DNA from: Myxococcus sp. RHSTA-1-4
Lineage (GTDB): Bacteria > Myxococcota > Myxococcia > Myxococcales > Myxococcaceae
Direction of reading: 5' to 3'
NCBI RefSeq assembly: GCF_020037125.1
Contig: NZ_JAIQDG010000039.1
Coordinates: 1 to 64,000, forward strand
Length of the DNA stretch: 64,000 nt
The notes below the pieces were generated by a model that saw nothing but the letters and a program-made list of their open reading frames with translations, was not told the DNA's origin and did no database searches. The position numbers and the translations under genes were made by a program. Positions 1-19,148 of the stretch are shown in pieces (within the stretch, counting starts at the first letter, position 1; each line of letters begins with the position of its first letter).

Positions 1-8212
<8,212 letters not shown>

Positions 8213-8249
8213 GGGGGGCCAGCGCTCTTGCGTCCAGATGAACGAGGCC

Positions 8250-8268
8250 GGGGCCTATATCAGGCCCC
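8250..8268. promoter_or_regulatory. Perfect inverted repeat in the NRPS leader
   Basis: A 7-bp perfect stem (GGGGCCT/AGGCCCC) with a 5-nt AT loop lies 38 bp upstream of the NRPS start, in the 155-bp gap below the PilZ-DnaK gene. No T-tract follows on either strand, so it looks more like an operator or leader hairpin than a terminator. Function is inferred only. Confidence 0.35.
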
Positions 8269-8367
8269 GCCGACGTTTAAAGATTGGACAGAAAGAGCGC
8301 AGAGTTACCCCTGCTCTGGATTTGCATCGAGAGCGAAGCAATCCGATTCGCTAGCAGGCGAGGAGGC

Positions 8368-10692
8368 TCAGGCCCGTCCGAACAAGCCCTTGAGCCAGCT
8401 CATGAAACCTTTTTGTTTCGGAGCCGTCGCGGCCGCGTCAGGCACCGCGTGTACGGGCGCCGGTGCCTGGGTGGTTCCGCGTGCGGGCGTGTGCTTCGGC
8501 GCCGTGGCATGTGCGGTGGCGACGGCGGAGGTGCCATTCGCGGCGGGCGCCCGCACCGGGGCCGCGGGGCCCGTGGCCATCGCTCCCGCATGAGCCCCCG
8601 GGGCGTGCGCGCCTTCCGCTGCGAGCTGAGACAGCTTCGCCTTCACCGCCTCGGGCGTCGCGCGCGTGGTGAAGGTGCTCGACACTTCGCGCCCGGTGGA
8701 GGTCTCGCGCGCGGTCACCTTCAACAGCGACTCGTTGTTCACCTCGAAGGTGATGGACACCTGCACGCCACCGCGCGGCCGCTTCGGCAGGCCCGCGAGC
8801 TTGATGGTGCCCAGGAACTCGTTGTCCGCTGCCTTGTCCGAGTCACCCTGGAACACCGTCAGCTCCAGCTCCGTCTGCTCATCACGGTGCGTGGAGACGG
8901 TGTAGCTCTTGGTGGAGGGCAGCGAGATGTTGCGCTCCAGCACGGGCTTGAAGCGCCCACCCGGCAGGCCCACGCCGATGGCCATGGGCAGCACGTCGAT
9001 GAGCACCACGCCCTCGAGCTGTCCCAGGCTGTGCGCCAGCAGCGCCGCGCCCAGGGCCACCGCTTCATCCGGGTGCACGCCCTTGCTGGGCGGCTTGCCG
9101 AAGAACTTCGTGATCTTCTCGTGCACCAGCGGGAAGCGGCTCTGCCCACCCACGAGGATGACCTCGTCCACGTCCTTCGGGCCCAGCCCCTTCGTCTTCA
9201 GCACCTCGTCGCAGACCTGGACCGTGCGGTCCACGAGCCCCCCGGTCAGCTCGATGAGCTTCTGCCGCGTCAGCGTGACGTCCAGGTCGTACGGCTTGTC
9301 GTCGATCATCGTCACGAAGGCCACGTGCACCCGCATCTCCGAGCGCTCGGACAGCGCGCACTTGGCGCGCTCCGCCGCGTCGTTGATGCGCTGCATGGCC
9401 ACGCGGTCCCCCTGGAAGGGCCGGCCCGTCTTCTTCTGGAACTCCTCCAGGAGGTACGCGACGATCGCATTGTCGAAGTCGAGGCCGCCGAGGAACGTGT
9501 CACCGCCGGTGGAGATGACCTCGTAGACGTTGTCGCTCAGCTCCAGCACCGACGCGTCGAACGTGCCGCCGCCCAGGTCGTACACCAGCACGCGCTGGTT
9601 CAGCTTGCGGCCGTAGCCGTACGCCAGCGCCGCCGCCGTGGGCTCGTTGAGGATGCGCTCCACGTACAGGCCGGCCAGCTTCCCCGCCTCGCGCACCGCC
9701 TGGCGCTGGTTGTCGTTGTAGTAGGCGGGGACGGTGATGACCGCGCGCGACACCGGCTGGCCGAGCTGGTTCTGCGCCACCTCGCGGACCTCGCGGAGGA
9801 TGAGCGCGGAGATCTGCTGCAGCGTGTAGACGTGGTCTCCCAGCTTCACGCCCGCGTCGCCGTTTTCGCCGGGGATGATCTCGTAGTGGAACCGGTCCTT
9901 GATGTGCTCCACGACGGGTGACGCATAGGGCCGCCCCACCAGCCGCTTGGCGCCGTACACCGTCTGCCGCGGGTTGGTGAGCATCTGCCCCTTGGCGGGG
10001 TGGCCCACCACCAGCTTGCCGCGCGTGTTGACGGCGATGATGGAGGGCACGGTGTTGTGGCCCTCGCGGCTGGGCAGCACCCCGGGGCGTCCGCCGCGCA
10101 CGTACGCCGCGCAGGAGTTCGTCGTCCCCAGGTCGATGCCGATGACCGGCCCCGCGCGCTTGGGCTCCTCCGTGCTCAGGCCCAGTGCCGCGTCCGTCAT
10201 CATCACCGGCCCGGAGGCCGGAGCCGCCCGCCCCGGACCACCGCCCGGAGTCCCGGCCCCCGGAGCCGCCGCTTGGGCAAGGGAGGGCGCCGCGACGGGC
10301 GGGGCCTCGGGTGGGACGGTGTAGTCCGCTGCTCCCACCCCGTTGGGAACCGGGGGAGCGTCCGACTGGGCGTGGGGCAGGGTGACGACGGCGGAGTCGA
10401 GGAACCGGCGGGTCGGCGGGTCCACGTTCAGGAAGCGCAGGCCCATGCCCACGACGCCCTGGCCGCCCTGGCCGGTGACGAAGTGGACGACAGCAGAGGC
10501 ATAGATGAGCCGCTCTCCGCCCGCCAGGCGGAGGTCCAGGGTGACGGGGGTTCCGGGGGCTTTTACCGCACGGGCGCGCAGGTAGATGCCGCCACGGGTG
10601 ATGTTGGCCCCATATTTCGCCAGGAACTCCTCGGGGGTCGCGAAGGGCAGCTTCACGACCAGCCCGACCGCCCCCTGATTCGATTCCGTCAA
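8368..10692 (-). CDS. PilZ-Hsp70 (DnaK-like) fusion protein
   Basis: 774 residues. Residues ~1-110 form a PilZ-like domain of the kind repeated in Myxococcus (TIGR02266 type). It keeps an NITRGG version of the N/DxSxxG motif but no clear RxxxR, so c-di-GMP binding is doubtful. After a Pro/Ala linker, residues ~185-560 are a complete Hsp70 ATPase (IGIDLGTTNSCAA, DLGGGTFDASVLE, VGGQSR), followed by a substrate-binding beta domain. The alpha-helical lid is replaced by an Ala/Pro-rich tail ending in a short amphipathic WLKGLFG segment. No dnaJ or grpE is adjacent. Divergent from guaB, with 167 bp between the starts for both promoters. A housekeeping DnaK would lack the PilZ domain and keep the lid, so a specialised chaperone is inferred. 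Confidence 0.9.
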   Translation of the reverse strand: MTESNQGAVGLVVKLPFATPEEFLAKYGANITRGGIYLRARAVKAPGTPVTLDLRLAGGERLIYASAVVHFVTGQGGQGVVGMGLRFLNVDPPTRRFLDSAVVTLPHAQSDAPPVPNGVGAADYTVPPEAPPVAAPSLAQAAAPGAGTPGGGPGRAAPASGPVMMTDAALGLSTEEPKRAGPVIGIDLGTTNSCAAYVRGGRPGVLPSREGHNTVPSIIAVNTRGKLVVGHPAKGQMLTNPRQTVYGAKRLVGRPYASPVVEHIKDRFHYEIIPGENGDAGVKLGDHVYTLQQISALILREVREVAQNQLGQPVSRAVITVPAYYNDNQRQAVREAGKLAGLYVERILNEPTAAALAYGYGRKLNQRVLVYDLGGGTFDASVLELSDNVYEVISTGGDTFLGGLDFDNAIVAYLLEEFQKKTGRPFQGDRVAMQRINDAAERAKCALSERSEMRVHVAFVTMIDDKPYDLDVTLTRQKLIELTGGLVDRTVQVCDEVLKTKGLGPKDVDEVILVGGQSRFPLVHEKITKFFGKPPSKGVHPDEAVALGAALLAHSLGQLEGVVLIDVLPMAIGVGLPGGRFKPVLERNISLPSTKSYTVSTHRDEQTELELTVFQGDSDKAADNEFLGTIKLAGLPKRPRGGVQVSITFEVNNESLLKVTARETSTGREVSSTFTTRATPEAVKAKLSQLAAEGAHAPGAHAGAMATGPAAPVRAPAANGTSAVATAHATAPKHTPARGTTQAPAPVHAVPDAAATAPKQKGFMSWLKGLFGRA

Positions 10693-10718
10693 AGCCGGTT
10701 CCCTAGACGAGAGGGTAG

Positions 10719-12317
<1,599 letters not shown>

Positions 12318-12422
12318 CGGCCCGGCGCGCCCGGAGCGGGGCCCGCCCCATGGGCCCGTTCCGGGCGGGACGCCTGCAGGCCAGACCGGAGGCGCCCCGG
12401 AGCCCCGAGGTCCGGCGGCACG

Positions 12423-12454
12423 AAAAAGGGCCCGCGCCTCGCGGCGGGGCCCTG
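12423..12454 (-). terminator. Rho-independent terminator of the lipoprotein gene
   Basis: Read on the minus strand, a GC-rich stem (AGGGCCCCGCC against GGCGCGGGCCCT, one bulge, GCGA loop) is followed directly by five T. It lies 31 bp past the lipoprotein stop, in the convergent gap with guaB. Confidence 0.75.
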
Positions 12455-12484
12455 GGAATCACGGGCGGCGGGGAGGGCGGGGAA

Positions 12485-13111
12485 CTACCGGCTACCCCGC
12501 TTCTTGCCCCCGGAGGCCGGCTCCTCGGAGGCGGGCGCGGAGGCGGGCGCCACCTTCTTCTCCGCGTTGGCGACCCGGGTGAGGAGCGCATCCTTGTCGT
12601 CCGGCTCCAGCGTCTCGATGGCCTGGCGCAGGGTGTTGAAGTCGAGCCGGGCGATGGTGACGGTGTTGCCGCCCTTGATCTCCTGGACGGTGGGTACGTC
12701 CACCAGCTCGCGGATGTAGGTTTCGAACTCCACGCGCACGTCGGCCGTCTGCTGGACGCAGGCGTCCTTGGCGTTGACGATGTGCTGGCTGCCCTCGCGG
12801 TAGCTCAGGTCCGGGTTGCGGTTCATCGCCTCCTCGAAGGTGGCGGTGCGCTTGCGGAGCGAGGAGTACAGCTCGATGTAGTCCACCAGCCGGTCCGTCT
12901 CTGGCCGGTTCACGTTGCGCGCCTTGCCCAGCGCGTCCGTGGTGTCGTCACAGTTGAGCTTCTGGAGTTCCGCGGCACCGGGCGTGTCCTTCACCGCCAG
13001 GTTCTGGGTCTCGCGGTCCAGCCGCTCGTCCGAGGAGATCTCCTTCACGCATCCAGGAGTGCACAGCAACATCAGGGTCGCGGCAGTGGGGGCGGACAGG
13101 CGGCGAAGCAT
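12485..13111 (-). CDS. Putative lipoprotein, unknown function
   Basis: 208 residues from the ATG at 13111, preceded by GAGGT; a TTG 15 bp upstream is possible but less likely. The N-terminus is a short positively charged segment and a hydrophobic stretch ending LLCTPGC, a weak lipobox with the Cys as likely acylation site. The remainder is polar and mostly helical, with a Lys/Arg-rich end (GGKKRGSR) after an Ala/Ser/Pro segment. No catalytic motif was recognised. It sits alone on the minus strand between guaB and guaA, with its own terminator. Confidence 0.75.
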   Translation of the reverse strand: MLRRLSAPTAATLMLLCTPGCVKEISSDERLDRETQNLAVKDTPGAAELQKLNCDDTTDALGKARNVNRPETDRLVDYIELYSSLRKRTATFEEAMNRNPDLSYREGSQHIVNAKDACVQQTADVRVEFETYIRELVDVPTVQEIKGGNTVTIARLDFNTLRQAIETLEPDDKDALLTRVANAEKKVAPASAPASEEPASGGKKRGSR

Positions 13112-13214
13112 CCATACCTCGAACAATTGAGGGTACTTGGGCGTTGATTTCCGGAAGTTTGTAGCGATAAGGGCCCCCAGCCGTCAACGCCGCCCCCCCA
13201 TTTGGAGACCCCCG

Positions 13215-14768
<1,554 letters not shown>

Positions 14769-14783
14769 GGCGGTAGGGAAGGG

Positions 14784-14809
14784 CGGGGCCCTCCGCTTCG
14801 AGGGCCCCG
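14784..14809. terminator. Hairpin between convergent guaA and S46 peptidase
   Basis: A perfect 10-bp stem (CGGGGCCCTC against GAGGGCCCCG) with a 6-nt loop, 15 bp past guaA and 16 bp past the peptidase stop. T-tracts are weak on both sides, but position and symmetry suit a bidirectional terminator. Confidence 0.6.
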
Positions 14810-14825
14810 TGTGTGGCGGTGACGA

Positions 14826-16922
14826 CTACCCCGCCGGGTTGGCCTTCACGGGCGGCACCTTGGTGCTGCCGGGGCGCAGCTCCTCGAGCACGCGGGTGGC
14901 GCCGTAGATCTTCCGCAGCGACTCGATGATGGCCTCGCTGTGGACGGCCACGGTGCGGTTCACGCTCTCGTCGAAGCCGTACTCGCCGCCGAGCGACTGG
15001 ATGTTGCCGTCGAACACCAGGCCGACGATCTCGCCGTCCTTGTTGATCATGGGCGAGCCGGAGTTGCCGCCGATGATGTCGTTGGTGGTGACGAAGTTCA
15101 TCGGCGTGGTGCCGGTGATGACGTTCTGGGACTTCAGCCAGGACTTCGGCAGGGCGAACGGATCCTCACCCGTGTGGCGCTCGAAGGTGCCGGCCATCTG
15201 GGTGAGGGGCTCCACCTTCTTGCCGTCCTCCAGGTAGCCCTTCACCGCGCCGTAGGACAGGCGCAGGCTGAAGGTCGCGTCCGGGTACTGGTTGGTGCCG
15301 TAGACCTCGAACTTCGCCTTGGCCACCAGCTCGCTGTTCTTGCGCACGACGGACTCGATGTTCTCCTCGACGTGCTTGCGGATGGCGCGGGCGTCCGGGT
15401 CCACCAGCTTCGCCAGGGCGATCATCGGGTCCTTGGAGGCGTCCACGGCGGCCTTGCCACCGTCGAAGAGGGACTGGCGCAGCTTCACCTCGCGCAGCTT
15501 CGTGCCCTTGATGACGCGGGTGGCCAACGTCTCCGGGGACTCCTTGCCGAGGACCTTCTTCACGAACGGGTGGTCCGCGCCCAGCTCCTCACGCATCTTG
15601 GTGAGGCCGAAGGTCAGGCGGGCAATCTCCAGCTCCGGGTAGATGGGGGCCGGGCTGAAGAGCCGGGCCTTGAGGGCGGGAAGGCCCGCCTGGCTGAACT
15701 CGCGCAGGCGCTGGCCGTTCTCCTTCGGCAGCTCCTCGGCGCCGCGCACCAGCGTGCGGGCGATGCCGAACAGCTCGGAGGACTGGGCCAGGATGTGCTC
15801 CTGGAAGACGAGCTCCGTGCGGACGTTGCGGAACTCCTCCTGGGCCTTGGTGATGGCGTCCCAGGCCGCGCCGTACTTCTTCTTCATCTCCGGGTTGGAC
15901 TCGACCTTCTTGCGCAGCTCCTGCTCGGCGGCGGCCTTCTGCGCGAAGAACTTCTTGTCCAGCAGCGCCTCGTGGCGGCCCTTGGAGGCCTTCAGCGCGT
16001 TCTCCACGCCGAAGAGGATGTTGTTGGAGATGCGCTTCTGCTCGGGGCCTCGCTTCTGGAACTCCGCGAGCATGCCGCGCATCTCGGAGAGCTGCATGAG
16101 CGTCTTCGGAAGGACGAAGTCGCGCTGGAACTCCAGCTCCGCGATGGTCAGCCCGCGCGAGGTGCGGCCGGGGTGGCCGGAGACGAAGGTGAGGTCGCCC
16201 TCCTTGGCGCCCTTCTCGGACCACTTGAAGTAGTTCTTCGACGTGTCCGCCGGCTTGCCGTCCACGTAGACGCGGAGGAACGTCATGTCCAGGTCGTAGC
16301 GGGGGAACTCGAAGTTGTCCGGGTCGCCGCCGAAGAAGGCGATGGCGTGCTCGGGGGCCATCACCAGGCGCACGTCCTGGAAGCGGCGGTACTTGTACAG
16401 GTTGTACTGGCCGCCCTGGTACAGGGTGACGATGTCACAGCGCACCTTGGCGTCGCCGGCGGAGCAGGCCTGCTCCAGCTCGGACATCTTCGCCTTGAGG
16501 GTGTCCGCGTACTGCTTGCCCGACAGGCCCTGCGTCGCCTTGTTCAGCTCCGCGGTGACGTCGGTGATGCTCTCGAGCTGGTTGATCTCCATGGCCGGGC
16601 ACTGCGTCTCCTCGGCCTGCGTCTTGGCGTAGAAGCCGTTGGCGATGTAGTCCTTCTTCGCCGTGGAGAGCTGCTCGATGCAGCCGCGGGCGCAGTGGTG
16701 GTTGGTCATCACCAGGCCCTCGGGGGACACGAAGCTCGCCGAGCACCCGCCCGCGAGCCGCGCCGAGGACAGCCGCACCTTGTCCAGCCACTGCTGGGTC
16801 GGCTCGAAGCCGTACTTCTCCTTCACCTTGGCGGAGGGGAAGTTGTTGTACGTCCACATACCCTCATCGGCCAGCGCGGGCGCCGCACCGAGCAGGGTGG
16901 CAATCACGAACAAGCGCTTCAT
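14826..16922 (-). CDS. S46-family dipeptidyl-peptidase (DPP7-like)
   Basis: 698 residues with a signal peptide (MKRLFVIATLLGAAPALA) for export. The chymotrypsin-type triad is visible: TNHHC (His ~75-76), the Asp region DPDNFEFPRYDLD (~214-226) and nucleophile Ser 621 in GGNSGSP. S46 enzymes remove dipeptides from the N-terminus of oligopeptides; length matches the family (~700). The S1-determining position 18 residues after the Ser is Gly, as in DPP7 (hydrophobic P1), not Arg as in the acidic-specific DPP11. A role in feeding on prey protein is inferred. A terminator-like hairpin lies in its leader. Confidence 0.93.
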   Translation of the reverse strand: MKRLFVIATLLGAAPALADEGMWTYNNFPSAKVKEKYGFEPTQQWLDKVRLSSARLAGGCSASFVSPEGLVMTNHHCARGCIEQLSTAKKDYIANGFYAKTQAEETQCPAMEINQLESITDVTAELNKATQGLSGKQYADTLKAKMSELEQACSAGDAKVRCDIVTLYQGGQYNLYKYRRFQDVRLVMAPEHAIAFFGGDPDNFEFPRYDLDMTFLRVYVDGKPADTSKNYFKWSEKGAKEGDLTFVSGHPGRTSRGLTIAELEFQRDFVLPKTLMQLSEMRGMLAEFQKRGPEQKRISNNILFGVENALKASKGRHEALLDKKFFAQKAAAEQELRKKVESNPEMKKKYGAAWDAITKAQEEFRNVRTELVFQEHILAQSSELFGIARTLVRGAEELPKENGQRLREFSQAGLPALKARLFSPAPIYPELEIARLTFGLTKMREELGADHPFVKKVLGKESPETLATRVIKGTKLREVKLRQSLFDGGKAAVDASKDPMIALAKLVDPDARAIRKHVEENIESVVRKNSELVAKAKFEVYGTNQYPDATFSLRLSYGAVKGYLEDGKKVEPLTQMAGTFERHTGEDPFALPKSWLKSQNVITGTTPMNFVTTNDIIGGNSGSPMINKDGEIVGLVFDGNIQSLGGEYGFDESVNRTVAVHSEAIIESLRKIYGATRVLEELRPGSTKVPPVKANPAG

Positions 16923-16997
16923 GAACAGGTCCTTTCCAGGGCCAGGGGATGCGCAGGGTTCTGCGGGAACCCCCTGTCTGGGTCAAGCCGCTAAAAA

Positions 16998-17016
16998 GCC
17001 GGGAAGAATTCCCGGC
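16998..17016 (-). terminator. Intrinsic-terminator-like hairpin in the S46 gene leader
   Basis: On the minus strand, GCCGGGAA-TTC-TTCCCGGC (8-bp perfect stem) is followed by TTTTTA. It lies 76 bp upstream of the peptidase start. No minus-strand gene lies upstream of it, so it either blocks stray transcription or acts as an attenuator. This is the clearest element in the 402-bp gap 16923-17324. Confidence 0.55.
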
Positions 17017-17082
17017 GCACGGAACATGCGAGCGGCCCTTCGATTCCTCGCCGCCGCACCGTGCTTCACGTCGTTTTCCCTC

Positions 17083-17101
17083 GGTAATTGCAGGTAATTG
17101 C
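17083..17101. repeat. Direct repeat GGTAATTGC x2, 10-bp spacing
   Basis: Two identical 9-bp copies one helical turn apart (17083-17091 and 17093-17101), in the divergent AT-richer gap between the S46 peptidase and the RibD-like pseudogene. A repressor or activator site is possible; the regulator is unknown. Confidence 0.35.
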
Positions 17102-17324
17102 GTGGAGTGCGGCGCGAATTCCGGACCTCGAAAAGAGGTAACGGAGGCAGGTGAAAGAAGTCGCATTACGCCGGGCCGGAAGTGCGCCGACGAGCGACCT
17201 GTCAGGGGCTGGCGCGGCGCGTCGTGAGCCGTGGAACGGGCCCCGTGATGGCGCTACCGGATTCCGGACGAACTCGGCTAACGCTCCCGGCTCACGGCTC
17301 GATCCACTGGACTGGAGACTCGCG

Positions 17325-17860
17325 ATGGATGCGACGAAGCGCCCCTACGTCATCTGCCACATGGTTCCGTCGGTGGACGGGCGCATCGTGACGAAGCACT
17401 GGAAGCTCCCGAAGGGCGCCCTGGACGAGTACGAGCGGACGGCGGAGACCTTCGACGCGGATGCGTGGATCATCGGCCGCGTCTCCATGGAGCCGTATGC
17501 CGGGAAGTCGAAGGTGCCCGCGCGGAAGCGCCCGCAGCCGATTCCGCGGAAGGACTTCATCGCGCGGCGGGACGCGGACTCGTACGCCATCGCGTTGGAC
17601 CCGTCCGGGAAGCGGCCTTCGGCATCAAGACGCTGCTGCTGGAGGGCGGCGGGCTCATCAACGGCTCGTTCCTCGCGGCCGGCCTGATTGACGAGCTGAG
17701 CCTCCTCTTCGCGCCCATTGCCGATGGCGGCACCGGGCTCCCCTCGCTGTTCGATGCGAAACCGGGCAGGGGGCCCACTCGAAATCTGAAGCTGCTTTCC
17801 GCGGAAAAGCGTAAAGGGGACCTGCTCTGGGTGCGCTACAGGGTGGCACAGGGAGGCTGA
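17325..17860 (+). pseudogene. RibD-C/dihydrofolate reductase-family gene with internal deletion
   Basis: The ATG at 17325 follows GGAGA. The first ~95 residues read as the N-terminal half of a RibD-C/DHFR-fold protein (VPSVDGRIV, DAWIIGR, SYAIALDPSGK). The frame is then lost near 17615, and the family C-terminal half resumes in another frame at FGIKTLLLEGGGLINGSF through 17860. Intact relatives carry roughly 60-70 more residues between DPSGK and FGIKTL (family knowledge), so this is a deletion plus frameshift, not one miscalled base. The NADPH-binding end LEGGG is retained. Ends one base before the next gene. Probably non-functional. Confidence 0.75.
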
Positions 17861-18758
17861 GTGGCGTTGCATGCTGTGACTCAGGAGGTGCGGCAGGCCC
17901 TGGCCGCTGCGGAGTCTCGCGCCTTCCTGCGCCGTGGCCCGGGATTTGCCCGGCGCGCCGAGGCCATCGAGTTCCTCGACACCCATGTTCTGGACCGCCT
18001 GGAGTTTCTTGGGGAAAACACGAGTCTTCCTGAGGACTTGCGGGTACTCGTGGCTCAGGCGCAGGGGTTGCGCCAGCGGCTCGAGACCGCCAACGGGCGG
18101 GTGATCCGGCGGCTCCGCGAACAGGTTGCCGCGGGCCGATACACGCCCGAAGCGCTCCGAAGCACGATGATCCGCCATGCCGGGCCGCCCGGGAGCCCCG
18201 GGAGCTACGACGGCCTGGACCTGATGATGGGTGGGCTGCTGGGGGGCAGCGCGCCGGCCGAACCGAGCGTCGAACGCGAGCCGGAGATGGTCGGGTACCA
18301 GCCGACGCCAGCCCGGGCCATCCTGGACCTGGTCGAGCGGGCGGAAATCCGCCGGGACGACGTTTTCTGCGACCTGGGCTCGGGGCTGGGCCAGGTGGTC
18401 ATCCTGGTGGCGCTGCTGAGCGGGGCCCGTGGATGGGGCGTGGAGCTCGAACCGGCGTATTGCGAGTACGCGCGGCTGTCCGCGGGCCGCCTGGAGGTTC
18501 CGGGCGTCGAGTTCATCCAGGCCGATGCGCGCGTGGGGCCGCTGGCGGGGGGGAACGGTGTACTTCCTGTACACGCCGTTCCGCCGGGCGCTGCTGCGGC
18601 AGGTCCTGGGGCGGTTGGAAGCGGAGGCGAGGTCTCGGCCGAGCCGGGTCTGCACGTTGGGGCCATGTACGGCCGAGGTCGCCGGAACGCACTGGCTGGT
18701 GCAGGCGGACGGGCGCGAGCTCCACGAGCACCAGGTGGCCGTTTTCCGGAGCCGCTGA
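17861..18758 (+). pseudogene. SAM-dependent methyltransferase, frameshifted at a G7 run
   Basis: GTG start right after the previous stop. Residues ~1-135 are helical; then comes a class I Rossmann methyltransferase core (FCDLGSGLGQV, GVELEPAYCEYA, FIQADA). At the seven-G run 18547-18553 the frame breaks. One base fewer restores GTVYFLYTPFRRALL and a coherent end at VAVFRSR (stop 18758), while the unshifted frame runs on as Gly/Arg-rich noise to 18841. The restored protein would be 298 residues. Explanations: sequencing or assembly slip, recent mutation, or phase variation. Some DOT1-like methyltransferases share this layout; the substrate is unknown. Confidence 0.7.
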
Positions 18759-18839
18759 GGCCGCGCCGAGGGCAGCGGAGGAGGCCGCTGGAGGCCCAGG
18801 AACCGGGTCCGAAAACGACCCCAAAGTCCCCAGAGGTTT

Positions 18840-18867
18840 AGTTTACATAACGCATGTTATCGGACGT
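18840..18867 (-). other. dif: dif-like XerC/XerD recombination site (left junction of the element)
   Basis: Read on the minus strand: XerC-type arm ACGTCCGATAA, 6-bp spacer CATGCG, XerD-type arm TTATGTAAACT. The XerD arm is identical to that of Bacillus subtilis dif and 9/11 to the E. coli arm; the XerC arm matches 8/11 to B. subtilis. This 28-bp AT-rich island lies between the methyltransferase gene and the element. The XerD arm and spacer are the chromosomal side; the XerC arm is the element's. Confidence 0.8.
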
Positions 18868-19060
18868 TATGTGCCCGTAATCACTAGGGATTTCGGGCGT
18901 TTGGTCGGCTGCTCGACACTGCCTGTCCGTTCACTGCGGCCAGTGCTTTCGCCTGGACCTTCCACGTTCATTCCGGCCGCCGCTGGAGCCTCCGAGCTCG
19001 CGCGCCGCTTCCGTCTCACCAGGCCCCGGGCGACAATCCGCGCGGGTCGCTCGGGCCTGT

Positions 19061-19111
19061 CGCGTCCCCCACGTGGTGCGCCTCCATTCAGGCGGCCACG
19101 TGGGGGCGCGG
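19061..19111. repeat. Long imperfect hairpin at the left end of the element
   Basis: CCCCCACGTGG (19066-19076) pairs perfectly with CCACGTGGGGG (19096-19106). An inner CGCCT/AGGCG stem closes a 6-nt loop, and the outer CGCG bases pair with one bulge. It lies 38 bp before the first gene and ~200 bp inside the dif junction. Possible packaging signal, single-strand origin, folded attachment structure or leader hairpin. With the dif site it is the main content of the gene-free 18759-19148. Confidence 0.5.
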
Positions 19112-19148
19112 CGCAGTCCCACCCGCCGCGCGGGACCCGAGCCACGCC

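Noticed and set aside
13137-13214. Longer guaA start (TTG at 13137)
   Set aside because: The GTG at 13215 has GGAG at 7 nt and gives the family-standard N-terminus; the extension is basic low-complexity sequence.
14940-16994. A 684-codon plus-strand frame opposite the S46 peptidase
   Set aside because: The minus-strand gene has signal peptide and full catalytic triad; this frame is a mirror of it.
18759-19148. tRNA-type attachment site with a tyrosine integrase
   Set aside because: No tRNA cloverleaf or anticodon arm is seen at either junction and no integrase gene is present; the dif arms explain both ends.
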